A stretch of DNA of 61,849 bases, from assembly GCA_944325635.1 (NCBI GenBank), contig CALVBD010000009.1, forward strand, positions 1 to 61,849, given 5' to 3'. The position numbers and the translations under genes are program-made. Source of the stretch: Candidatus Gastranaerophilales bacterium (GTDB taxonomy: Bacteria; Cyanobacteriota; Vampirovibrionia; Gastranaerophilales; Gastranaerophilaceae). Positions 37,793-47,452 of the stretch are shown in pieces. A model generated the notes under the pieces. That model was not told the origin of the DNA and made no database searches. It worked only from the letters and a program-made list of their open reading frames with translations. Position 1 is the first letter of the stretch, and each line of letters starts with the position of its first letter.

Positions 37793-38554
37793 TTGGAAAT
37801 CTTTTCACGTAACAGCCTCTTTTGGGGCGACGAAAACCAAAATATTTTAAAACAACAGCACGTTGCGGTGTTCGGACTCGGCGGGGTTGGAGGTTTTTGT
37901 GCGGAAAGTCTTGCACGGGCAGGAATAGGCGAATTAACTCTCGTTGATTTTGACGTAGTTTCCAAAACGAATATCAATAGACAAATTGTGGCATTACATT
38001 CGACCATCGGCAGAGCAAAAACAGAACTTTTTGAAGCCAGATTGAAAGACATTAACCCTGAAATAAAATTAAACATTATCAACGATTTTTACACAGAAAA
38101 TCTTAATTCACTCTTCACCTCTCACTCTTCATCCCTGACCTATGTAGCCGACGCAATAGACACAATGCGTTCAAAAATTTCGCTTCTGGAAACCTGTGTA
38201 AAAAATAAAATTCCGGTCATAAGTTCCATGGGTGCCGGAAACAGAATTGATCCGACGAAATTGTATATTTCTGATATTTCGGAAATAGAAAATAAAAATG
38301 CACCGTTTGTTTCAAACATAATTTACCAGTTAAAAAAACGCGGAATTGAAAAAGGGATTACTGTTGTCGCGAGCAGGGAAAAACCATTTTCAAGAAAAAA
38401 AATTTCCGAAACAGAACAAATAATAACAAACAGCGGAGAAGCTATAGAATTCACAAAAATAACACCCGCTTCGACGCCGTTTGTGGCAAGCTGTGCAGGG
38501 ATTTTTATGGCAGCACATATTACGCAGTCTTTTTTAAAGGAGTATAAATCATGA
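37793..38554 (+). CDS. tcdA: tRNA threonylcarbamoyladenosine dehydratase (TcdA/CsdL)
   Basis: 253 residues of the ThiF/E1-like family. Nucleotide-binding GLGGVGGF at 28-35, then VDFDVVSKTNINRQI (51-65). It closes the threonylcarbamoyl group of t6A37 in tRNA into its cyclic form. The start is TTG at 37793, supported by AGAAGGAAGG upstream; no ATG fits. Residues near 107-115 (LFTSHSSSL) are encoded by DNA resembling the dispersed cactcttcac-type repeats of the gaps. Confidence 0.9.
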   Translation: MEIFSRNSLFWGDENQNILKQQHVAVFGLGGVGGFCAESLARAGIGELTLVDFDVVSKTNINRQIVALHSTIGRAKTELFEARLKDINPEIKLNIINDFYTENLNSLFTSHSSSLTYVADAIDTMRSKISLLETCVKNKIPVISSMGAGNRIDPTKLYISDISEIENKNAPFVSNIIYQLKKRGIEKGITVVASREKPFSRKKISETEQIITNSGEAIEFTKITPASTPFVASCAGIFMAAHITQSFLKEYKS

Positions 38555-39252
38555 ACATACTTGTAACAGGTGCATCAAAAGGAATAGGTCGAGCCATAGC
38601 AGAAGAACTTCTGCCGCTCGGGAATGTATTTGTAACAGGAAGAAACGAAGAAGCACTGAAAACTATTGGAGCAAAAGGATATTGCGTATGCGACCTCTGC
38701 GGAAACATTGATTTGCTGACGGATTTTATAAAAAAGAATAAAATAGATGTATTAATTAACAATGCAGGCGAATACATCTATGGCGCAATAGATTCAGCCA
38801 CATCTGATGAAATTGACAGGATATTCAAGGCAAATCTTCTTTCTCCGGTAAAGTTAATCTCCGCAGCCGTCCCGTTTATGAAGGAACAAAAATGGGGCAG
38901 AATTATAAATATCGGATCAATCTCAGGCGTTATGGGAGAAGCTTATGCAAGCCTATATTCATCAAGCAAAGCAGGACTTCTCGGACTCACAAAAGCGCTT
39001 GCGCTTGAACTTGCAGAATTTAACATTACAGTCAACACGATTAACCCCGGCTGGGTAGAAACAGAACTCGGCGAAAAATCTATAGATGAAAGCGAATTTT
39101 CAAAAGAAGAAATCCTTGACTGCATCCCGCAAAAAAGATTTGTAAAACCGGAAGAAGTCGCAAAACTCTGCAAATATTTAATATCAGATGATGCAAAAGG
39201 AATAACCGGACAGGGGATAAATCTATGTGCCGGATTAAGTGTCGGAATTTAG
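38551..39252 (+). CDS. Short-chain dehydrogenase (FabG-like)
   Basis: 233 residues. TGASKGIG at 6-13, NNAG at 70-73, Ser in NIGSISGVMG, catalytic Tyr-x3-Lys (YSSSK) and INPGWVETE. NAD(P)H-dependent reductase; 3-oxoacyl-ACP reductase is the closest style but the substrate is not fixed by sequence. ATG overlaps the tcdA stop (ATGA), so translation is coupled. A strong terminator follows. Confidence 0.88.
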   Translation: MNILVTGASKGIGRAIAEELLPLGNVFVTGRNEEALKTIGAKGYCVCDLCGNIDLLTDFIKKNKIDVLINNAGEYIYGAIDSATSDEIDRIFKANLLSPVKLISAAVPFMKEQKWGRIINIGSISGVMGEAYASLYSSSKAGLLGLTKALALELAEFNITVNTINPGWVETELGEKSIDESEFSKEEILDCIPQKRFVKPEEVAKLCKYLISDDAKGITGQGINLCAGLSVGI

Positions 39253-39273
39253 TATTGAAACAGATTCCTATAT

Positions 39274-39307
39274 AACAAAAAAGCCCTCATAAGAGGGCTT
39301 TTTTGTT
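39274..39307. terminator. Bidirectional terminator between convergent genes
   Basis: A perfect 15-bp stem AACAAAAAAGCCCTC/GAGGGCTTTTTTGTT around an ATAA loop. It ends the SDR operon on plus; the last two bases of the convergent gene's stop codon lie in its right arm. Confidence 0.93.
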
Positions 39308-39671
39308 ATCCGTTATAAATATTTAACACGGTATTTGAATGTTTTCCGGATACCTCTTTTATAAAATCAGCATCATTTACAGCATGAGTTTTTAATCTCA
39401 CTTCGCTATGCAGTTTTTTAGAGAATAACTGTTTAACTTTTGCAAAAAAGCTTCTTGGCTTAATATCTTCAAAACGTAAAGCAAGCTGCGGTTTTTTTGA
39501 AGATTTGCTGCTGAAAAATGTCCCGACAGATAGTGTAGCATCGTAATTTTTTCCGAATTTTTTAACTGCAGGCGCTTGAGATAAAGTCTCAAACATAGCT
39601 TTTGACATTGAATAAGGATCGCGTTTCAGACCGCCAAAAGATGTCGAAACTCCGATTGACTGTGTTTTCAT
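39306..39671 (-). CDS. Unknown 121-residue basic protein
   Basis: No family recognised. Starts MKTQSIGVSTSFGGLKRDP, then a Lys/Ser/Phe-rich middle and LRFEDIKPRSFFAKVKQLFSKK; predicted basic, no signal peptide or membrane helix. The N-terminal T-S-F-G-G resembles the F-S-G element seen in Pgi and in the 107-residue ribosomal-cluster protein. Monocistronic, with GAAAGGAAT before the ATG and a terminator at its end. Confidence 0.72.
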   Translation of the reverse strand: MKTQSIGVSTSFGGLKRDPYSMSKAMFETLSQAPAVKKFGKNYDATLSVGTFFSSKSSKKPQLALRFEDIKPRSFFAKVKQLFSKKLHSEVRLKTHAVNDADFIKEVSGKHSNTVLNIYNG

Positions 39672-39714
39672 TAATTTATTCCTTTCTGTAAAATGGGGTA
39701 CAGGTAATATTATA

Positions 39715-40713
39715 TTACAAAGACATTTTATTTACAACATCCTGAGCCGTAATTTTCAAGCAATCCAAAGTTTCGCATGTAGTGAGACGACGTTCCCAGA
39801 GACATGGTTTTAAAGGACATTTGTCATCAGCTTTTACAGGGACAACGAGTTCTGATTGTGGGATTAATTTTTTATCATCAGTCGGACCAAAGATTACATA
39901 AGTTTTTGTTTTTAGGGCAACCGCAATATGCAAAGGCGCAGAATCAGAACAGATGAATTGTTCAGCCTTGGCGATTAATTCAGCCAAATCTTTTAAATTT
40001 CTTGTCTTACCGTAATAATCCTCAAAAGAAAGCCCTTTTTGAGAAAGGTAATTTCTGATAATTTCAATACATTCACTATCATCAGGACCGCCAGCCAGCA
40101 TAAGTTTTTTACCTTTTTGAATTAAAAGTTCTGCTGTTTCTGCCCAGGTTTGTGGAGAAATTGTTTTTATACAGCCTTTCTGCACGCTAATTTTACTGAC
40201 TCCCGGATGGATAAGAACAGAATTCGACAATTTTTCCTGAGATTTTACGTTGATTTCAGGCAAAATAGTTTTATTATTTGTTAATGGCGAAACCAAATCA
40301 TGATACATCGCGCAGGCATATTGATTTTTATTCAAAGGAACAGCTTTTGTCAAAAGTCTTTCGCTTAACGCGCCGGTATTGTATCCGTAACGCTCTTTTA
40401 TCCCCGTAAGCCACAATAACACACTTATAAATTTATTTCCGCCGGAAGATATTACAATATCAAACTTTCCCGCACGGGCTTTAAAAATCAATTTCAAAAG
40501 TTCTGTGTATTTGTTTTTCCCTTTAACATCTATCAAAAACAGATCATCAATTATATCCGTCAAATCTTTAACACTCTTGCTGCGGGGTTCCAGCGCAAGG
40601 GTAATCTTAGAATTCGGGAATTCTTTTTTCAAAGAAATCAAAGCCGGCAGAAAAAAAATCTCATCACCAATTCCGCCAAAATTTATTGCCAAAATATTTT
40701 TCATCTTTTCCAT
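39715..40713 (-). CDS. Glycosyltransferase family 9 (heptosyltransferase-like)
   Basis: 332 residues from Met at 40713 (MEKMKNILAINFGGIGDEIFFLPAL). Two Rossmann domains of the GT-B fold; the N-terminal GGIGDE motif and the C-terminal FICSDSAPLHIAVALKTKTYVIFGPTD block define ADP-heptose:LPS transferases. A Cys-rich tail (KCPLKPCLWERRLTTCETLDCL) is typical of the family. Suggests LPS core synthesis in a diderm cell. Met at 40704 is an alternative start. Divergent from comM with only 40 bp between. Confidence 0.87.
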   Translation of the reverse strand: MEKMKNILAINFGGIGDEIFFLPALISLKKEFPNSKITLALEPRSKSVKDLTDIIDDLFLIDVKGKNKYTELLKLIFKARAGKFDIVISSGGNKFISVLLWLTGIKERYGYNTGALSERLLTKAVPLNKNQYACAMYHDLVSPLTNNKTILPEINVKSQEKLSNSVLIHPGVSKISVQKGCIKTISPQTWAETAELLIQKGKKLMLAGGPDDSECIEIIRNYLSQKGLSFEDYYGKTRNLKDLAELIAKAEQFICSDSAPLHIAVALKTKTYVIFGPTDDKKLIPQSELVVPVKADDKCPLKPCLWERRLTTCETLDCLKITAQDVVNKMSL

Positions 40714-40753
40714 AAGATTATTATAATACAAAAATTTGTTGTATAATTGATTT

Positions 40754-42298
40754 ATGGTAAATAAAGTCAATACTGCAACAGTAATCGGGTTAAACGCATA
40801 TATAGTCGAGGTAGAAACGGATGTTATAAATTCACTTCCGGGTGTTACAATCGTCGGACTTCCTGATCTTGCGGTTAATGAGGCGCGAACAAGGGTTCGT
40901 TCTGCCATAAAAAATTCTAATTTTACCTTCCCTGATAAAAAAGTTGTAATAAACCTTGCGCCTGCAGATTTAAAAAAAGAGGGTACGAATTTTGATTTAC
41001 CGATAGCTGTTGGAATTTTAGCGGAAGAAGAAGCAATAGATAAAGAAAAAATAAAAGACTACGGCTTTATCGGAGAACTTTCGCTTGACGGAAGCCTGCG
41101 AGGGATAACAGGGGTTCTGCCGCTTGTTCTCGGGTTTAAAGAAGCAGGGATAAATAACGTTATAGTTCCGGCTGCGAATGTAAAAGAAGCCGCACTTGCA
41201 GACGGGGTTAATATCTACGGCGCGGAAACATTAACGGATGTGGTTAACCATTTTATAGAGAATCCGCTTCCCATAACAAAAATTAACATAAAGAATTACC
41301 TTGAAGAACATTCACAAGAAGAATATATATATGATTTCAAAGACGTAAAAGGTCAGCAGAAGGCAAAACGTGCGCTTGAAATAGCGGCAGCCGGCGGACA
41401 CAATATACTTATGACAGGTTCCCCCGGCTCGGGAAAAACAATGATGGCAAAATGTCTGCCGTCAATTCTGCCTCCGCTTGAACTTGAAGAAGCGCTTGAA
41501 CTTACAAAAATTTACAGTATCTCGGGACTGCTTTCAGACAACACGCCATTAATGTGTAAAAGACCTTTCAGAACAGTACACCATACAGCCTCTGCCAACG
41601 GAATTATAGGAGGAGGTGCCAACCCGAAACCCGGAGAAATTACGCTTGCCCATAGAGGAGTTTTATTCTTAGATGAAATGGTCGAATTTCCGCGCAATGT
41701 CCTTGAAGTTTTAAGACAGCCATTAGAGGACGGCGATATCGTAATTTCAAGAACTAAGCATTCAATAAGGTATCCCGCAAAATTTATGCTGTTAGGCGCA
41801 ATGAACCCGTGCCCGTGCGGCTATCTGGGTGATAAAGAAAAACAATGCACCTGTTCGGAATTTCAGATTAATCGGTATCTTTCAAAACTTTCAGGACCGC
41901 TTTTAGACAGAATAGATTTACAGATAGAAGTTCCGCGCCTGACATCCGATGAACTTTTAAATTACCGGGAGGAATCAGAACCCTCGTCAGAAATTCGTAA
42001 ACGTGTAATTGCCGCAAGACAGCGCCAAAAAGAGCGCTACAAAAATGACGGAATTTTAACAAACTCTGAACTTACCCCAAAACTAATCAAAAAATACTGC
42101 AAACCCGATACTGCGTGTGAAGCTATGCTTCGCGCAGCAATTGTCAAATACCAGTTATCAGGCAGACGTTATGACCGAATACTAAAACTTGCAAGAACAA
42201 TTGCAGACCTTGACGGTTCACAGGATATAAAACAGCAGCATCTTATGCAGGCGCTGCAATACAGAATGTTTAACTCCACAGAAAGTAGCAGGGTGTAA
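40754..42298 (+). CDS. comM: YifB/ComM-family AAA+ ATPase (Mg-chelatase-like)
   Basis: 514 residues. N-terminal ChlI-type domain (VEVETDVINSLPGVTIVGLPDLAVNEARTRVRSA), then AAA+ motor with Walker A GSPGSGKT at 222-229, Walker B VLFLDEM, and a zinc-like cluster AMNPCPCGYLGD...CTC. C-terminal helical domain with YQLSGRRYDRILKLARTIADL. ComM is a helicase that promotes branch migration in natural transformation, which fits the pilus genes in this window. Full length. Confidence 0.92.
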   Translation: MVNKVNTATVIGLNAYIVEVETDVINSLPGVTIVGLPDLAVNEARTRVRSAIKNSNFTFPDKKVVINLAPADLKKEGTNFDLPIAVGILAEEEAIDKEKIKDYGFIGELSLDGSLRGITGVLPLVLGFKEAGINNVIVPAANVKEAALADGVNIYGAETLTDVVNHFIENPLPITKINIKNYLEEHSQEEYIYDFKDVKGQQKAKRALEIAAAGGHNILMTGSPGSGKTMMAKCLPSILPPLELEEALELTKIYSISGLLSDNTPLMCKRPFRTVHHTASANGIIGGGANPKPGEITLAHRGVLFLDEMVEFPRNVLEVLRQPLEDGDIVISRTKHSIRYPAKFMLLGAMNPCPCGYLGDKEKQCTCSEFQINRYLSKLSGPLLDRIDLQIEVPRLTSDELLNYREESEPSSEIRKRVIAARQRQKERYKNDGILTNSELTPKLIKKYCKPDTACEAMLRAAIVKYQLSGRRYDRILKLARTIADLDGSQDIKQQHLMQALQYRMFNSTESSRV

Positions 42299-43331
42299 AT
42301 CAACAATGCAAGTGAATAGTGAATTGTGAAGGGTGAATGGTTCGACAAAAATAAGGCTCATCACGCCTCATTCTTCGCTTAATTGCACTTAACGTCTTTA
42401 CCCCTCACTAGTCCTGCGGACACTCCATTCCAGAAGACGAGGGGATGTGACGTCATTGCGAGGCTTTTGCCGAAGCAATCCAGCTTTTGGTTAAGATAAA
42501 GAGTGAAGAGTGAAGGGTTTATTTACTATTTACTATCTTATTATACACCACCCCATCAGCACAAGGCATAAAGGGTCGCAAGACTCGTTACCTCGTCTGC
42601 ACCCTCTTTGTATCCTTCAAGGGGCTAGAGGATATGACTTACCCCCTGTAAAGCGGGGCTGGGAGGATTGTTTGCCTCCCTTCGTAAGGGAGGTGGCACG
42701 TAAGTGCCGGAGGGTTTTATCTTTTACCCCTCTCCCTTCCCCCTCTTCCTCAAGGGGCGAGGGAACAAGTCGTCATTGCGAGGCTTTTGCCGAAGCAATA
42801 CAGCTTTTGCATTATTAGTTGGGCAGGTATGCCCAACAGACCTTTTATATCATAACTATCTGCCTTAACATCTTTTCACAGTACAGTTGGATTTGTTTTC
42901 TCAACACGCTCCCGCCCTGCTCCCGCTATGGTTTCGAAAACAAATCCAACTGTACTTGAATGTCTTATTCTCATACAGCCCCCTCACCCTAACCCTCTCC
43001 CGCAGGGAGAGGGAAGAAAGCCCCCCTTGTAAAGGGAGCATAAGTATTGTATACACGTCATTGCGGGCTGCGACCCGCAATCGCATAGCTGTTATACAGT
43101 ATCAGTAGGGTAATGATTTTACGTCATCCCGGGCTTGACCCGGGATCACATAACCGTAGCTACAGACAATAATGCGATTCCGCATAGCTTGAGAAACTCA
43201 ATTTCAACTTCCGCGTCTATCAGTTTTTCTAAGCTTCCGGAATGACGCCGACTTTTCTACACTCACTCTTCACTTTATTACCCTCACCCGCCCTTCGGGT
43301 CCCCTCTCCCACTTGGAGAGGGGATTAGTTG
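42299..43331. repeat. Repeat-rich intergenic region between comM and pilin gene
   Basis: 1033 bp without a credible gene. It is a mosaic of short hairpin repeats that recur elsewhere: gtcattgcgaggcttttgcc type at 42453 and 42772 (also 48708); gttgggcaggtatgcccaac at 42819 (also 52652); a ggaggtggcacg/cgtaagtgccggagggtttt module at 42683-42717 (also 48625, 19757, 58930); tcccgggcttgacccggga at 43127-43145; and a 20-bp perfect stem at 42881-42955. Runs of gagtgaagagtgaagg type lie near both ends. They look like REP-type elements accumulated at one site. Confidence 0.75.
42881..42955. repeat. Perfect 20-bp inverted repeat with 35-nt GC-rich loop
   Basis: GTACAGTTGGATTTGTTTTC (42881-42900) pairs perfectly with 42936-42955. 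The loop holds two CCCGC/CTGC-type pieces. No T-run and no adjacent gene end, so it is not a terminator. It resembles the long stems of the multi-hairpin element. Confidence 0.7.
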
Positions 43332-44079
43332 CTACCAAGGATAATCGTCAGCTATCGTCCAGCCGTCTTTCATAATCTTTGCGGCGCAGCCATCTCCGGT
43401 CTGTCTATTACATCTTGTAGATATATCTTCCAACTTTATCAAATATGGATTGATTAATCCGTTATCATATCGAATAAAGACAAACAAATCCTTACCGTAA
43501 CAATTTGGGGCTTTTCCTCCATTTATATCAACATATATAGCTTCAGAGACTTTATCATCAACGAGATTTCCTTCTTCATCCGCTTGACCTCCCATTGATG
43601 TAAAATTAATGACAACTGTACCGTCAGGAAGTTTAAAAGTTGTTCTAGCCGTTTCTGAAATCAAAACAGCTCCTGCATGTGTTCCGTTTATGTCAGAAAA
43701 AGGCTTGTTTGATTTATAGTTACATTCTTTGTATGTTTGACAAATACTTGCACCACTTAGATAAGGTTTCCAGTATTTATCAAAATAAGCAGTTGCGCCC
43801 ATATCCTGCCCGACAGACCAGTACTTATATTCACCGTTGTCAACCTCAGAACGCCTCAAAGCCTGGTTCATACTTGTATAAAACTTTTGCAGATGAGCAA
43901 CTGTTACTTGTTTTTGATATTTCCCAACCAACACCGGCAATGTGATTGCCGCAATAATACCGATTATACCGAGGGTAATTAAAACTTCAGCTAAGGTAAA
44001 TCCTGAGCGAAACCGTTTATCTGAAAGGAACTTATACCGCCCCCCCCCCCGAAAATGCAGTCATACCAACAGTTTTCAT
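43332..44079 (-). CDS. Type IV pilin-like protein, out of frame at an 11-G tract
   Basis: A perfect AGGAGG precedes ATG 44079, which encodes MKTVGMTAFS, then 11 Gs (44040-44050). In the present sequence this frame stops a few codons later. Losing one G (or adding two) joins it to RYKFLSDKRFRSG|FTLAEVLITLGIIGIIAAITLPVL, a classic prepilin signal cut after Gly, and to about 200 residues of pilin body with several Cys and the block DINGGKAPNCYGKDLFVF. No other start in the right frame has a ribosome-binding site. Probably phase-variable; an assembly error in the tract is the alternative. Signal family clear, function (pilus subunit or minor pilin) inferred. Confidence 0.8.
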
Positions 44080-44128
44080 ACATTCCTCCTTTTTTATAAT
44101 TATAAACTATATTTATAAAAAAATCAAC

Positions 44129-44662
44129 TTAGATTAAATGAAAGACACCGGCAATAATCCCGACTATCGCAGAAATACCGAGGTAAAACAAGGGATCGCG
44201 TTTTTGTTTAAACGTCATACCTAATAAGACTAAAAAAATTACAAATGCAAGGATACTGTGAACATTGTCTTTAAAAATATTCAAAGCTACTGCAGTCAAA
44301 AGCCCGCAACCTGCCGGCTTCAATCCGTAAATTGCAGCCTGTACTTTTTTATTCTTTTTAAATTTTTCAAGAAGTTTTGAAATTATTATTACAAGGAAAT
44401 ATGAAGGCAAAATTACTGATGTCGTCGCGATTAACGCACCTAAAAGCCCTGATGTTGTAAACCCTGCAAATGTCGCAACGTTCACGCCGACAGGTCCCGG
44501 TGTGATTGAAGAAATCGCAAGCATATCCGATAATTGTTTCGGAGTATACCAGTGGTGAACATCTGAAATATGATACAAGAATGGCAGCGTCGCATACCCG
44601 CCGCCAAATGAAAATAAACCTATCCTAAAGAATTCCAGAAAAAGCTGAAAGTAGATTAACAT
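44129..44662 (-). CDS. Chromate transporter, ChrA family, subunit 2
   Basis: 177 residues, about 5-6 membrane helices; family motifs FRIGLFSFGGGYATLPFL and SSITPGPVGVNVATFAGF. Short-chain CHR proteins work as pairs of about 180 residues. Known members export chromate, but many transport other anions. Overlaps the first subunit by 7 bp. Confidence 0.88.
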   Translation of the reverse strand: MLIYFQLFLEFFRIGLFSFGGGYATLPFLYHISDVHHWYTPKQLSDMLAISSITPGPVGVNVATFAGFTTSGLLGALIATTSVILPSYFLVIIISKLLEKFKKNKKVQAAIYGLKPAGCGLLTAVALNIFKDNVHSILAFVIFLVLLGMTFKQKRDPLFYLGISAIVGIIAGVFHLI

Positions 44663-45216
44663 TCCTTACCACCTTCCGCCTTATCCGTTTTCAGTTTATA
44701 AATTATCCCTGCAATCGCTGACGCAATAATTATCAAGGCAGGCGAAACCTTCAAAATCCCTGATAATATAAAAGCGCCTAAAAAAATTGCAAAAGAAAAT
44801 TTATCCACAACACTCTTATTCCACATTTCTTTTACGGCGAGCAGGACAAGTATAACAACCCCGATACCTACCCCCCAGAATATGCTGTTAATAAAATGGA
44901 ATTTTATCAGTTCTTCCAGAATTTCCGCAATCAAAACAATCGCAAGAAAAGCAGGCGTCACAATTCCCGTTGCGGCAGCAAATGCACCTTTTTGCCCGAG
45001 GAGCTTATACCCGACAAAAATAGACATGTTCGCGGCAATAATCCCGGGTACACTCTGCCCGAGAGCATAAAACTCGCACAGTTCATCATCGGTTGCCCAG
45101 CCTCTTTTTTCATTTAATTCACTCTGCAAAAGGGGCAGGATTACATATCCACCGCCAAGCAAAAGCGTTCCGACCTTGAAAAAAGTCTTATATATATTCC
45201 AGAATGTCTTTTCCAT
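44656..45216 (-). CDS. Chromate transporter, ChrA family, subunit 1
   Basis: 186 residues. Start FFKVGTLLLGGGYVILPLL and YALGQSVPGIIAANMSIFVGYKLLG are the CHR signatures, with the usual P-G pair. Upstream partner of the overlapping subunit 2 gene. A nested inverted-repeat element lies just upstream. Confidence 0.88.
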   Translation of the reverse strand: MEKTFWNIYKTFFKVGTLLLGGGYVILPLLQSELNEKRGWATDDELCEFYALGQSVPGIIAANMSIFVGYKLLGQKGAFAAATGIVTPAFLAIVLIAEILEELIKFHFINSIFWGVGIGVVILVLLAVKEMWNKSVVDKFSFAIFLGAFILSGILKVSPALIIIASAIAGIIYKLKTDKAEGGKEC

Positions 45217-45265
45217 ACATATAATTATACTTCAAGCAGAAGTTATATTACAATATGATTTCAAA

Positions 45266-45404
45266 GGGACTTATATCGCAGTTTACACTAAAAAACGCAG
45301 AAATGTCACCCTGAACTTGTTTCAGGGTCTAACAGCATAGAGATGCTGAAATAAATTCAGCATGACACTTTTGTACATCTGGTGTAAACTGTGATATAAA
45401 TCCC
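45266..45404. repeat. Nested inverted-repeat (MITE-like) element
   Basis: Outer arms of 23 nt (45266-45288 and 45382-45404) pair with two G-U type positions. Inside are an AATGTCA/TGACACT pair, CCCTGAA-CTTGT-TTCAGGG and AGCAT-AGAG-ATGCT hairpins. About 140 bp, no ORF. It lies between chrA and the atp terminator. Confidence 0.65.
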
Positions 45405-45429
45405 ATTTCAAAGTGGATAAATAATTCAT

Positions 45430-45463
45430 AAAAAACGCATCCTTGTTTAAGGATGCGTTTTTT
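45430..45463 (-). terminator. Terminator of the atpD-atpC operon
   Basis: 15-bp perfect stem AAAAAACGCATCCTT/AAGGATGCGTTTTTT with a GTTT loop, 17 bp past the atpC stop on the minus strand. Confidence 0.92.
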
Positions 45464-45479
45464 ACTATAAAAATAAAAA

Positions 45480-45872
45480 TTATTCATTCATAGTTGCTTT
45501 GAGTCGAGCCATAGCACGGGCAACTGCAGCTTCTGCGCGTTTTGCGTCGACTTCCGCGTTATGTTCGGCAAGTCTTGCCTGTGCGCGTTTCAGAGCGTCT
45601 TTTGCTCTTGCGACGTCAATCTCATCGCCGCTTTCAGCAGTATTTGTAAGGATTATACCCTGATCGTCCTTGAACTGAAAAACACCGCCCATTGTTGTAA
45701 AGCAGCGGGATTTATCGCCTTGAGTTACACGGGTAACACCGATATCAAGAGCTGACATTAAAGGAATGTGGCCTTTCAAGATACCGAATTCACCGTCGAT
45801 GCCGCGGGACTGGATTGAATCCACGTCTTCGTCAAATACAACTTTTTCATGTGTAATTATTTTTAAATGCAT
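45480..45872 (-). CDS. atpC: ATP synthase epsilon subunit
   Basis: 130 residues. N-terminal beta-sandwich (HLKIITHEKVVFDEDVDSIQSRGIDGEFGILKGHIPLMSAL) and a C-terminal helical hairpin rich in Ala, Arg and Glu. It couples the central stalk to the rotor and regulates ATPase activity. 13 bp after atpD. Confidence 0.95.
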   Translation of the reverse strand: MHLKIITHEKVVFDEDVDSIQSRGIDGEFGILKGHIPLMSALDIGVTRVTQGDKSRCFTTMGGVFQFKDDQGIILTNTAESGDEIDVARAKDALKRAQARLAEHNAEVDAKRAEAAVARAMARLKATMNE

Positions 45873-45885
45873 AAGATATTACCTT

Positions 45886-47295
<1,410 letters not shown>

Positions 47296-47322
47296 TCACA
47301 TCTCTCCTTTAATAATTTTTAT

Positions 47323-47349
47323 ATTATAACAAAGCAAAAAAAATATCAA
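47323..47349 (-). promoter_or_regulatory. Probable atpDC promoter
   Basis: On the minus strand TTGATA (47349-47344), a short 15-bp spacer and TATAAT (47328-47323), followed by AAGGAGAG before the atpD ATG. The spacing is below optimal, so the -35 assignment is tentative; the -10 is good. Confidence 0.5.
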
Positions 47350-47452
47350 ATATTACCAAAAACCCTCTCATTACAAGCATAATTAAAAAATAATTAATTA
47401 TTTTAAGATTTCTCAAATTTTATATTATTATAATAAATAGGAGATACTATAT

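Noticed and set aside
42881..42955. Integron attC site
   Set aside because: No integrase, no cassette genes and no core-site motif; only a simple long stem.
42510..43108. Short frames in the comM-pilin gap
   Set aside because: Composed of translated hairpin repeats with stops in every related copy.
43332..44079. Treating the pilin genes as simple pseudogenes
   Set aside because: Both keep intact bodies, strong ribosome-binding sites and a single reversible tract error, which fits switching better than decay.
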